The notes beneath the pieces are model-generated. The model was not told where the DNA came from and searched no databases. It was given only the letters and a program-made list of their open reading frames with translations. Positions 1 to 6,146 of a DNA stretch of 10,975 nucleotides are shown here, in pieces (positions within the stretch are counted from its first letter, which is position 1; every line of letters begins with the position of its first letter). This DNA is from an uncultured Sinobacteraceae bacterium. GTDB taxonomy: Bacteria; Pseudomonadota; Gammaproteobacteria; Steroidobacterales; Steroidobacteraceae. Location of the stretch: the NCBI GenBank assembly GCA_937902995.1, contig CALEKY010000180.1:1-10975 (forward strand), written 5' to 3'. Position numbers and translations under genes: made by a program.

Positions 1-142
1 GGACGTGCAGCTCGCGCAGATGCGCCTTGTCGTAGCCGCTCGACAGACAGGCCGAAGAAAAGGCGCACGTCGTACAGAAATGCAACTCGTCTCCGTCGTC
101 GGTGTACGGACGCGGAGGCATGCGGCCGCGCGGTGCGCTCAT
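1..142 (-). CDS. FNR/Anr-family oxygen-sensing transcription regulator, N-terminal fragment
   Basis: Only the first 47 codons lie in the window; the gene continues past the left edge. The translation has C23, C26 and C32 in the spacing C-x2-C-x5-C (CTTCAFSSAC). This is the N-terminal [4Fe-4S] ligand pattern of E. coli FNR (C20, C23, C29). It is followed by a leucine-rich stretch (HLRELHV) like the start of the FNR sensor domain. Known family role: the cluster is destroyed by oxygen, and the intact dimer activates anaerobic genes, often including hemN. The fourth ligand (C122 in E. coli) and the helix-turn-helix are outside the window, so they cannot be checked. I chose the ATG at 140-142; a second in-frame ATG is codon 8. 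The ribosome site is weak (GGATGA). It starts 34 bp after the hemN stop on the same strand, so co-transcription is likely. In P. aeruginosa anr also lies close to hemN. Confidence 0.85.
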   Translation of the reverse strand, partial: MSAPRGRMPPRPYTDDGDELHFCTTCAFSSACLSSGYDKAHLRELHV

Positions 143-176
143 GGTTTCATCCGTGCGCACCCGTGCGCGGCAATCG

Positions 177-1571
177 TCAGATCGCGCGCGAATAGCGGGA
201 CACGCCGGGTGGCGCGCTGTGGAGATATCGGTCGAAACACATGGCGATGATACGCAACAGCAGCCGGCCACGAGAAGTGGCGCAGATGGTACGGTTATCC
301 GCGATTGCGAGACCGTCGTCGATCAGCGGTTGCAGCTGCTGCAGCTCGCCGGCGAAATAGCTTTGGAAATCGATCTCGTAGCGGCGTTCGAGCGAGGCGA
401 TGTCGATGCGACCGAAGCACATGAGCTGTTCGATGAGCTCGCTACGCAGGAGATCGTCGAAATCGAGCTCCAATCCCCGCCACACCGGCAGCCGTCCGCA
501 GTCGAGGCTGGCTTCCCACGTCGGCAAGTCCCGCGCGTTCTGACTGTAGCAATCGCCGATGTGCCCGATCGCGCTCACGCCGAGGCCGACCAGGTCGCAA
601 TCCGCATGGGTCGTGTACCCCATGAAATTGCGATGGAGCGTGCCGTTCGCCTGCGCGAGCGCGAGCGGATCCTCGGGTAGGGCGAAATGATCCATGCCGA
701 TGTATTCGTAGCCCGCGGCCGAAAGGCGTTCGATCGCCAGGCTCAAGAGCTCGAGTTTCGTTTCCGGTGTCGGCAGCGTGCTCGGATCGATCTGGCGCTG
801 GGCCTTGAACAGCTCCGGCAGGTGCGCGTAGCTGTAGATGGCAAGCCGATCGGGCCGGACTTTGAGCACGATGTCGAGCGTGCGCTCGAATCCGGCCAGC
901 GTTTGCATCGGCAATCCGTAGATGAGATCGACGTTGACGGATCGAAAGCGGCGCAGGCGGCATGCGTCGATGACGGCGAGCGTCTGCTCGACGCTCTGAA
1001 CGCGATTGACCGCTCGTTGAACCTCGGGGTCGAAATCTTGAACGCCGAGGCTCGCTCGGTTGAAGCCGAGGTGCGCATAAGCAGCGATGTCGGCAGGGTC
1101 GATGAAGCGTGGGTCGATCTCGATGGAAAAATCGCGTGTGTCGGAGAGGCTGACGCGAAAGTGACTGTCGATACTCTCCAGAATCTCCTGCAACTCGTCC
1201 GGCCGCAAGAAGTTCGGCGTACCGCCGCCCATGTGCAGCTGCACGACTTCGCGATCGCGATCGAACAGCGCGCCGACGGCTTCAATCTCGCGGACGAGCC
1301 GCTCCATGTAGTGACGACCCTTGGTCCGATCGCGAGTAATGACGCGGTTGCAACCGCAGTAGAAGCAAGGACTGAAGCAATAGGGAATGTGCAGGTAGAG
1401 CGACAACCGCCGCGGAATGGGCTCGGCATTGCTGCGCCGGATGTGGTCTCGCAGCGTCTGTTCGGTGAACTCGCCAGAAAACTGCGGCGCAGGCGGGTAC
1501 GAGGTATAGCGCGGGCCCGGAATGTCGTATTTCCGGACAATGTCGGCGTCGAAAGCGTAGGAAGCGGTCAT
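177..1571 (-). CDS. hemN: Oxygen-independent coproporphyrinogen III oxidase (HemN), divergent second copy
   Basis: 464 residues, close to E. coli HemN (457). The known reaction is oxidative decarboxylation of coproporphyrinogen III to protoporphyrinogen IX with S-adenosylmethionine and a [4Fe-4S] cluster, in the cytoplasm, without oxygen. The N-terminus has the typical GPRYTSYP segment (residues 19-26). The radical-SAM cysteines are C65, C69 and C72 in YCFSPCFYCGC, with C74 next to them. The glycine motif GGGTP is at 115-119, EIDPR at 151-155, LIYGLP at 216-221, and the carboxyl end is YSRAI. Differences from the canonical pattern: NFMGYTT at 315-321 where E. coli has NFQGYTT; RSEL at about 376-379 where RRDV is usual; RIIAMCFD in place of RNxxMxFD. 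These may mean altered kinetics or substrate, or simply drift. The ATG at 1569-1571 is chosen because the translation is family-like from there; no clear Shine-Dalgarno precedes it. It is second of three genes in a probable operon. Confidence 0.95.
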   Translation of the reverse strand: MTASYAFDADIVRKYDIPGPRYTSYPPAPQFSGEFTEQTLRDHIRRSNAEPIPRRLSLYLHIPYCFSPCFYCGCNRVITRDRTKGRHYMERLVREIEAVGALFDRDREVVQLHMGGGTPNFLRPDELQEILESIDSHFRVSLSDTRDFSIEIDPRFIDPADIAAYAHLGFNRASLGVQDFDPEVQRAVNRVQSVEQTLAVIDACRLRRFRSVNVDLIYGLPMQTLAGFERTLDIVLKVRPDRLAIYSYAHLPELFKAQRQIDPSTLPTPETKLELLSLAIERLSAAGYEYIGMDHFALPEDPLALAQANGTLHRNFMGYTTHADCDLVGLGVSAIGHIGDCYSQNARDLPTWEASLDCGRLPVWRGLELDFDDLLRSELIEQLMCFGRIDIASLERRYEIDFQSYFAGELQQLQPLIDDGLAIADNRTICATSRGRLLLRIIAMCFDRYLHSAPPGVSRYSRAI

Positions 1572-1625
1572 GGCCGCGACTTTGGACGAGTCGGCGCGAA
1601 TGCGCTCTGATCCAAGTCAGTCAAA

Positions 1626-1658
1626 GGGCTCGGGGCTTGGGGCGTGGGGCATGGGGCC
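1626..1658 (+). repeat. GGGGCNT heptad array, left arm
   Basis: Five consecutive 6-7 bp units of the form GGGGCNN. Four perfect GGGG runs (1632-1635, 1639-1642, 1646-1649, 1653-1656) are separated by the triplets CTT, CGT and CAT. This is a textbook intramolecular G-quadruplex pattern on the plus strand. It lies in the spacer between the two hemN genes, about 55 bp upstream of the downstream hemN start. An opposed array lies at 1754-1784. Confidence 0.75.
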
Positions 1659-1689
1659 GGAAAGCTCAACGCCACTGGCAAGCAGCTAT

Positions 1690-1708
1690 GCCTTGCACGA
1701 ATGAAGGC
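1690..1708. other. Small hairpin in the core between the two G-rich arms
   Basis: GCCTT (1690-1694) and AAGGC (1704-1708) form a 5-bp stem with a 9-base loop, in the roughly 95-bp core between the two heptad arrays. The stem is short and could be chance. No coding sequence in this core resembles a known protein. Confidence 0.3.
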
Positions 1709-1753
1709 AGGTCTTCGTCGTACGCTGAAGTCTCGGGTCCGCACTTTTGCAAA

Positions 1754-1784
1754 GCCCCGAGCCCCACCCCCAAGTCCCAAGCCC
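1754..1784 (-). repeat. GGGGCNT-type heptad array, right arm in opposite orientation
   Basis: Read on the minus strand, this gives units GGGCTT, GGGACTT, GGGGGT, GGGGCTC and GGGGC, so it has the same motif as 1626-1658 but inverted. It also offers four G-runs on the minus strand, which is the coding strand for the hemN genes. The two arms are therefore imperfectly complementary and bracket a roughly 95-bp core. The array ends 1 bp before the stop codon of the upstream hemN. Confidence 0.7.
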
Positions 1785-1785
1785 T

Positions 1786-3186
1786 CTAGATCACTTTCGA
1801 ATACGTCGGCGTCGCCTGCGGATTCAGGTACGCATCGAACACCATCGCCACGTTACGCACGAGCAGCCGGCCGCGCGGGGTCACGCGCAGCGCACTGTCC
1901 GTGATTTCGAGCAGGCCGTCGCGTTCGAGTTGTTTGAGGCGCTCGAGCTCAGGAGCGAAGTATTCGCGGAAATCGATGCAATGCTCGCGCTCGATCGCCG
2001 CGAGCTCCACGACGCCGCGGCACATCAATGCATGGATGACATCGCGGCGCACGCGGTCGTTGCTCGTCAATGTGAGCCCGCGCGTGATCGCGAGCTGGTG
2101 ACGTCCGATGCGCTCGTAATAGTCGCGTAAGAGCTTGGTGTTCTGCGCGTACGACGAGCCGATCTTCCCGATCGAGCTGACGCCGAGGCCGATCAGGTCG
2201 CAGTCCGGTTGCGAGGAATAGCCCTGGAAGTTGCGATGCAGTCGGCCTTCGACGAGCGCTTGTGCGAGCGGATCTTCCGGCAAGGCGAAATGATCCATGC
2301 CGATGTAGTAATAGCCGGCGTTCGTGAGCCGCTCGATCGTCAGCTGCAAGAGCTCCAAGCGGTCTGCCGAGCTCGGCAATTGCATCGCGTCGATGCGGCG
2401 TTGTGCTTTGAACATTTTCGGCAGGTGAGCGTAACCGTAGGCCGCAACCCGAGTCGGCCGAAGCTCGATGACGGTATCGAGCGTCTTCGCGAAGCTGGCG
2501 GGCGTCTGCCGCGGCAGGCCGTAGATCAGGTCGAAGTTGATCGCTTCGATCCCGTGGCGCCGCGCAGTCTCAACGATGGCGCGTGTTTGCTCGACGGTCT
2601 GCAGACGGTTCACGGCGGCCTGCACGTCCGGGTCGAAATCCTGGATACCGAGACTGATGCGATTGAAGCCGAGGCTCGCAAGCCCGGCGATTACGGAGCT
2701 GTCGACGGTTCGCGGATCGATCTCGATCGAGGATTCCCGCTCGGCGGCCGGTGCAAGAGAGAACTCCCGATCGATACGCTCCAGGATCGTCTCGATCTGA
2801 GGCAGCTTCAAGAACGTCGGTGTGCCACCACCGAAGTGGATCTGCTCGACGCGGCGTTCGCGCGAGAACAGCGCCGCCTGCAATTCGATCTCCGTGCAGA
2901 GCGCTGAGACGTAGCGGTCCCCCTCGGTCGTGCTGCGTGTGATGACTCGGGTGCAGCCGCAATAGAAGCAAGGGCTCGCGCAAAACGGCACGTGGATGTA
3001 GAGCGAGAGCGGCGTAGCCGTTTCGTTGCTCAACAGCGCCGCTTTCCGATAGGCGCCGATGTCGAAGCCGGTGTGGAAGTGCACGGCCGTCGGGTAGGAC
3101 GTGTAGCGTGGACCGTTGCCCTCGTACCGGCGGATTAGGTCCGGATCGAAGGTGAGCTCGGCGCTTTTGGGAATCGGCATATTCAT
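1786..3186 (-). CDS. hemN: Oxygen-independent coproporphyrinogen III oxidase (HemN), canonical copy
   Basis: 466 residues from the ATG at 3184-3186. It performs the same radical-SAM reaction as its downstream paralogue, converting coproporphyrinogen III to protoporphyrinogen IX anaerobically. GPRYTSYP is at about residues 25-32. C69, C73 and C76 lie in FCASPCFYCGC, with C78 adjacent. GGGTP is at 119-123, EIDPR at 155-159 and NFQGYSS at 319-325, with the E. coli-type glutamine. VRRDV and RNVAMVFD are present, and the end is YSKVI. By eye about half the residues match the 177-1571 copy, so the duplication is not recent. Start choice: the reading frame stays open to a GTG at 3235-3237, but those extra 17 residues are not family-like. 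ATGs at 3184-3186 and 3178-3180 both give a normal N-terminus. The only good ribosome site nearby, AAGGAG (complement of 3214-3219), is 27 bases from the chosen start. It would be first in the hemN-hemN-fnr operon. Confidence 0.95.
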   Translation of the reverse strand: MNMPIPKSAELTFDPDLIRRYEGNGPRYTSYPTAVHFHTGFDIGAYRKAALLSNETATPLSLYIHVPFCASPCFYCGCTRVITRSTTEGDRYVSALCTEIELQAALFSRERRVEQIHFGGGTPTFLKLPQIETILERIDREFSLAPAAERESSIEIDPRTVDSSVIAGLASLGFNRISLGIQDFDPDVQAAVNRLQTVEQTRAIVETARRHGIEAINFDLIYGLPRQTPASFAKTLDTVIELRPTRVAAYGYAHLPKMFKAQRRIDAMQLPSSADRLELLQLTIERLTNAGYYYIGMDHFALPEDPLAQALVEGRLHRNFQGYSSQPDCDLIGLGVSSIGKIGSSYAQNTKLLRDYYERIGRHQLAITRGLTLTSNDRVRRDVIHALMCRGVVELAAIEREHCIDFREYFAPELERLKQLERDGLLEITDSALRVTPRGRLLVRNVAMVFDAYLNPQATPTYSKVI

Positions 3187-3250
3187 GGGGCGGAGTCTGC
3201 ATGGATGCGCCGACTCCTTTAATAAGGCAAAGGCCACATGGAGTAAGGGG

Positions 3251-3264
3251 CGCCCACACGGGCG
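3251..3264. other. Short hairpin upstream of hemN
   Basis: CGCCC (3251-3255) and GGGCG (3260-3264) form a 5-bp GC-only stem with loop ACAC. In this GC-rich context it may be chance. If transcribed, it would be in the hemN leader. Confidence 0.25.
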
Positions 3265-3300
3265 GCGCCTGATCCAGACGTCGAGCAGGCGGGAGGATGA

Positions 3301-3319
3301 GTAGCCGCGTGCCGGCTAC
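3301..3319. other. Seven-bp perfect hairpin in the divergent region
   Basis: GTAGCCG (3301-3307) and CGGCTAC (3313-3319) are perfectly complementary around the five-base loop CGTGC. No T-run follows on either strand, so it does not look like an intrinsic terminator. It could be an operator for a dimeric regulator or a leader-RNA stem. It is not an FNR-type site. Confidence 0.4.
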
Positions 3320-3448
3320 GCTCCGATGCGCGCTGTCCGGTTCGCAACTGCGGAGAACTACGTAAACAAACCGGAGCACTCATGCAACATAAGGCGCTAG
3401 ACTCGCCGATGAAGGGGTTCGCGGCTCATAACGTCCGATGGGGAAGCC

Positions 3449-4237
3449 ATGAGTGCCGCCACTGGATCGCAAACGCCGACGGAAGAGTTGCCGTTCGTCG
3501 CACCGTGCAACGAGCTGCCGATCGCTGCGCCGTTCGAATGGTTGGCGCGCGCATGGCGGGATATGCGGGCGGCGCCAGGACTGAGCTTGCTCTACGGCGT
3601 ATTGATCGCCGTGCTGAGCGCGGCGATTGCGCTTCTGACGTGGCGATCGGGACTGATCGCGCTTTACTTGGGTCTTGCGACCGGATTCGTGTTCATCGGC
3701 CCATGGTTGGCGATGGGGCTGTATTCCATCAGCTATCAGCTCGAGATCGGTCGTAAACCGACGCTGTCGTACAGCCTGCGCCAAGCGCGCACTCACATAC
3801 GCGACACGCTCGTGCTCGGCATTTGTCTCTTGATCGTGTTGCTCGTGTGGGCGCGTGCAGCCACTTTGATGAATGTTTTCCGTCCGCAGACCGGTCTGCC
3901 GACCTGGCGGGAGCTCTTGCCGTTCCTCGCCATCGGCAGCTGCGTCGGCGCGATCTTCGCATCCATCGTTTTCGCCGCCACGGCGTTCTCGTTGCCGATG
4001 CTGCTCGATCGCCGCACCGATGCCATTACCGCAGTCGTCACGAGCATCAACGCCACCTTGCGCAACAAACGCACGATGCTCGTCTGGGCGCTGTTGATCG
4101 TTGCGTCCGTCCTCATCGGATTCGCAACGCTGTTCATCGGATTCATCGTTCTCATGCCCCTCATCGGCCACGCAAGCTGGCATGCGTATAGGGCAGCGAT
4201 CGATGCGTCGATGTGGCCTAGATCAGTTGATAATTGA
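3449..4237 (+). CDS. DUF2189 family integral membrane protein
   Basis: 262 residues, function unknown. A soluble N-terminal stretch of about 30 residues leads into FEWLARAWRDMRAAPGLSLLYG (split here as FEWLARAWRDMR, 29-40, and AAPGLSLLYG, 41-50), which matches my recollection of the DUF2189 start. Hydrophobic segments lie at about 45-65, 68-94, 119-139, 156-180 and 209-243; the last is long enough for a bent or double helix. Between helices, SLPMLLDR (181-188) and, near the end, GHASWHAYR (240-248) are further family-like motifs. The cytoplasmic or periplasmic side is not clear. The start is the ATG at 3449-3451, preceded by GGGGAA about 4 bases upstream. It is divergent from the hemN operon and convergent with the transporter gene. 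The position beside anaerobic heme genes might mean a role in respiration, but that is inference only. Confidence 0.85.
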   Translation: MSAATGSQTPTEELPFVAPCNELPIAAPFEWLARAWRDMRAAPGLSLLYGVLIAVLSAAIALLTWRSGLIALYLGLATGFVFIGPWLAMGLYSISYQLEIGRKPTLSYSLRQARTHIRDTLVLGICLLIVLLVWARAATLMNVFRPQTGLPTWRELLPFLAIGSCVGAIFASIVFAATAFSLPMLLDRRTDAITAVVTSINATLRNKRTMLVWALLIVASVLIGFATLFIGFIVLMPLIGHASWHAYRAAIDASMWPRSVDN

Positions 4238-4244
4238 TATGGAT

Positions 4245-4279
4245 AGTTGAAGAGGAGCGCAGCGGCGCTGCTGTCAACT
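4245..4279 (+). terminator. Possible terminator hairpin after the DUF2189 gene
   Basis: Outer arms AGTTGA (4245-4250) and TCAACT (4274-4279) enclose an inner stem GCAGC (4259-4263) / GCTGC (4267-4271) with loop GGC. The internal bases between the two stems do not pair well. Only two further T residues follow the outer arm, so this is a weak candidate. The position, 8 bp after the stop, fits. Confidence 0.4.
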
Positions 4280-4300
4280 TTCGACCTAGCAACTCGAAAC

Positions 4301-4313
4301 CGGCGGCTCGCCG
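4301..4313 (-). terminator. Possible terminator hairpin after the efflux transporter gene
   Basis: CGGCG (4301-4305) and CGCCG (4309-4313) form a stem with a three-base loop. Read on the minus strand it lies 6 bp after the transporter stop codon and is followed by GTTTCG. The T-run is short, so termination is plausible rather than shown. Confidence 0.4.
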
Positions 4314-4319
4314 TCGGCT

Positions 4320-5837
4320 TCAGCCTTCCTTCTTCAGTCTCCGGCACAGAATCGCCGCGCCCACGCTCAAAACACAGCTGGTGGCCGCGGCGGCCTTCAT
4401 GGATTCAGTGAATGCGCTGCGCGCTGCGTCGAGCAGCGAAGCGCGCAACGGCACTTCGAGCGATTCGGCAACCTCGACGGCTGCGCCCAAGGTTTCGCGT
4501 GCTGCCGTGATCGCTTCGGGAGGCATGCCTGGAAGATCGACGTCGCCCATCACGCTTCGATACATTGCGCTCACGATGCTGCCGAGCACGGCCACGCCGA
4601 GCGCGGCGCCGAACTCGAAGCTGGTTTCCGAAATGCCCGAAGCAGCGCCCGCGCGTTCCGGCGGAACGTCGGACATGACGAGATCCGTCGTCAGGGTTCC
4701 CATGGGCGCGATGCCCACGCAAAACAGCATGAAACCGAATACGACGATCCCTAGATCGCCGGTTGCACCCGCCTGACTCAAAACGCCATATCCGACTGCC
4801 GTCACGATGAAGCCGACGGTGAAGATCGTTGCCGGCGCAAAGCGGCGTACGAGGATCGGTGCAATCAACGAGCCTGCCATGAAGATGAAGCCCGTCGGAA
4901 TCAACCAGAGCCCGGTTTCGAGCGGACCGAGACCGACGACGAGCTGCAGATATTGAGTGATGATGAGGAACGAGCCGAAGGCTGCAAACACCGAAACGAT
5001 GTTGATACACAAGGCAGTGCTGAATACCCGCGATCGAAACAATCGCAAATCGATCATCGGATCGGCGGCGCGCAGTTGTCTGCGGACGAACAACGTACCG
5101 AGGCCGAGACTCGTGAGGATCGAGATGATCGCCGGCACATGAGGGCCGTAAACGGCGATGTGCTTCATCCCGAAGATCATCGAGAGTACTGCGGTCGTCG
5201 CGAGAACTGCGCTCACGAGATCGAGGCGTCCGGCGCTCGGGTCTCGATACTCCGGCAGCAGCAGGGGCGCCAGAATCAAGAGCAGCACCATCAGTGGAAC
5301 GGCAATCAAGAATACGGAGCCCCACCAGAAGTGCTCGAGCAGCAGGCCGCCGAGAATCGGTCCCGCGATTCCTCCCGCGGAGAAACAGCCGGCCCAGATG
5401 CCGATCGCCATCGTGCGTTCCCTCGCATCCAGGAACATGTTGCGGATCAAGGAGAGTGTCGAGGGCGCCAGCGTCGCTGCCGCGACCCCGAGAATCGCGC
5501 GCGCGACGATCAGCATTGTGGCGCTCGTCGAGAACGCGGCGAGCACCGATGCAACGCCGAATGCCGCTGCCCCGATCATCAATAGTCGGCGCCGTCCGAT
5601 GCGATCCCCGAGCGTGCCCATCGTGATCAGGAAGCCAGCGAGCAGAAACCCGTAGATATCGACAATCCACAGAAGCTGCGTCGCGCTCGGTGCCAAGTCC
5701 GCCGTGAGATGCGGAATGGCAAGGTTCAGGACGTTCAGATCCATCGAATAGAGCAGGCAGGGCACCGCGATCACCGCGAGCCCGATCCATTCTTTGCGCG
5801 TAGCCTTAGGCGCGGGTTTGGCGTCCTCGATCGTCAT
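4320..5837 (-). CDS. MFS drug efflux transporter, DHA2 family (14 helices; QacA/SmvA-like)
   Basis: 505 residues, the usual size of 14-helix DHA2 proton/drug antiporters of the inner membrane. Visible signatures: an acidic residue in helix 1 (D33 in SMDLNVLNLAIP); the QacA-like LLWIVDIYGFLLAGF (56-70); MFS motif A in GTLGDRIGRRR (74-84); motif B around R113 (RAILGVAAATLAPSTL); and antiporter motif C in GPILGGLLLEHFWW (159-172). Many further hydrophobic segments follow, ending in RRLKKEG. The resemblance is strongest to QacA and SmvA, which export cationic biocides and dyes. The actual substrate cannot be read from sequence. The start is the ATG at 5835-5837; no clear Shine-Dalgarno precedes it. 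No TetR-type repressor gene lies beside it, which is unusual for this family. Its upstream region carries a long purine tandem repeat that could affect expression. Confidence 0.93.
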   Translation of the reverse strand: MTIEDAKPAPKATRKEWIGLAVIAVPCLLYSMDLNVLNLAIPHLTADLAPSATQLLWIVDIYGFLLAGFLITMGTLGDRIGRRRLLMIGAAAFGVASVLAAFSTSATMLIVARAILGVAAATLAPSTLSLIRNMFLDARERTMAIGIWAGCFSAGGIAGPILGGLLLEHFWWGSVFLIAVPLMVLLLILAPLLLPEYRDPSAGRLDLVSAVLATTAVLSMIFGMKHIAVYGPHVPAIISILTSLGLGTLFVRRQLRAADPMIDLRLFRSRVFSTALCINIVSVFAAFGSFLIITQYLQLVVGLGPLETGLWLIPTGFIFMAGSLIAPILVRRFAPATIFTVGFIVTAVGYGVLSQAGATGDLGIVVFGFMLFCVGIAPMGTLTTDLVMSDVPPERAGAASGISETSFEFGAALGVAVLGSIVSAMYRSVMGDVDLPGMPPEAITAARETLGAAVEVAESLEVPLRASLLDAARSAFTESMKAAAATSCVLSVGAAILCRRLKKEG

Positions 5838-5878
5838 CGACGAGTAGGGGATGAATGCGGGAGCCGCGCATTGTCTTT

Positions 5879-5969
5879 GAGGCGGGGGGAAAGGGAAAGG
5901 GGAGTGGGGAGAGGGAAAAGGGAAAAGGGAAAAGGGAAGGAGGGAAGGAGGGAAGGAGGGAAGAAGGGA
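5879..5969 (+). repeat. 91-bp purine tract with two successive short tandem repeats
   Basis: Of 91 bases only C5883 and T5905 are pyrimidines, and 5906-5969 is 64 bases of pure purine. Within it are three perfect 7-bp units GGGAAAA (5913-5933). These are followed by three perfect 8-bp units GGGAAGGA (5934-5957) and an imperfect fourth (GGGAAGAA, 5958-5965). Many GGG runs allow G-quadruplex formation on the plus strand, and purine tracts of this kind can form triplex DNA. Tandem units of this size are prone to slippage. The tract ends about 40 bp upstream of the transporter start codon. Confidence 0.9.
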
Positions 5970-5993
5970 TGCGGTCGTGATTCGGCCCCGAGA

Positions 5994-6074
5994 TATTCAT
6001 GCATGCCGCGCGTACATACTGCACGAACGCCTCGATCCCCTGCGCAGGACGCATGAATACATCGAGCGCAGGGG
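5994..6074. repeat. Interleaved pair of 9-bp inverted repeats
   Basis: TATTCATGC (5994-6002) is perfectly inverted at GCATGAATA (6051-6059). CCCCTGCGC (6037-6045) is perfectly inverted at GCGCAGGGG (6066-6074). The arms alternate (A, B, A', B'), so both cannot form as nested hairpins; together they give a pseudoknot-like topology. A further CTCGAT (6031-6036) / ATCGAG (6061-6066) pair overlaps. No similarity to a known mobile element is evident. It could be a decayed palindromic repeat or a structured leader or 3' RNA. Confidence 0.55.
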
Positions 6075-6104
6075 AGAGCTAGAACAATCCGGCGAGGGGA
6101 GTTC

Positions 6105-6117
6105 CGCGCGTTGCGCG
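6105..6117 (-). terminator. Small GC hairpin after the PfpI-family gene
   Basis: CGCGC (6105-6109) and GCGCG (6113-6117) with loop GTT, about 30 bp after the stop on the minus strand. There is no T-run, so this may not terminate transcription. Confidence 0.25.
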
Positions 6118-6146
6118 ACGGATCACGAATCACGCCCCGACTACGC

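Larger units (their letters stand above)
3187..3448. promoter_or_regulatory. Divergent intergenic region between hemN and the DUF2189 gene
   Basis: 262 bp from which the minus-strand hemN operon and the plus-strand DUF2189 gene are presumably transcribed. I looked for an FNR/Anr box (TTGAT-N4-ATCAA) and found no good match, although an FNR-type gene closes the operon. On the hemN side there is AAGGAG (complement of 3214-3219). There is also a six-codon open frame on the minus strand from an ATG at 3238-3240 that ends in TAA just before that site. I could not assign -35/-10 elements with confidence. Two small hairpins (3251-3264 and 3301-3319) lie here. Confidence 0.5.
5838..6146. other. 309-bp region without a gene, upstream of the transporter and downstream of the PfpI gene
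   Basis: The region holds no credible coding sequence; open frames here are low-complexity products of the purine tract. It contains, in order, the purine tandem repeat (5879-5969), an interleaved pair of inverted repeats (5994-6074), and a small hairpin just after the PfpI stop (6105-6117). The transporter promoter should be here, since the two minus-strand genes are 309 bp apart. I could not place -35/-10 boxes. If transcription starts beyond the tract, the transporter leader RNA would be a long pyrimidine stretch. Confidence 0.6.

Noticed and set aside
687..1610. 307-codon plus-strand open frame opposite the downstream hemN, and similar frames opposite the other hemN and the MgtC-like gene
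   Set aside because: These are shadows of clear genes with no recognisable domains and no good ribosome site.
1568..1780. Possible 70-residue gene in the hemN-hemN spacer
   Set aside because: The frame is a translation of the G-rich arrays and their core, gives Pro/Arg-rich sequence, and has no ribosome site or homologue I recognise.
1626..1784. CRISPR or insertion sequence in the hemN spacer
   Set aside because: The repeat units are only 7 bp and contiguous without spacers. There is no transposase, and no target-site duplication is evident beside the arms.
4226..4239. TTGATAATTGATAT near the end of the DUF2189 gene as an FNR box
   Set aside because: It is a direct, not inverted, repeat of TTGAT, lacks the ATCAA half, and sits at the 3' end of a gene.
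5806..6133. Minus-strand open frames of 82 and 99 codons across the purine tract
   Set aside because: Their Pro/Ser/Phe/Leu repeats come directly from the pyrimidine strand of the tandem repeat, and one overlaps the transporter start. They are not credible proteins.
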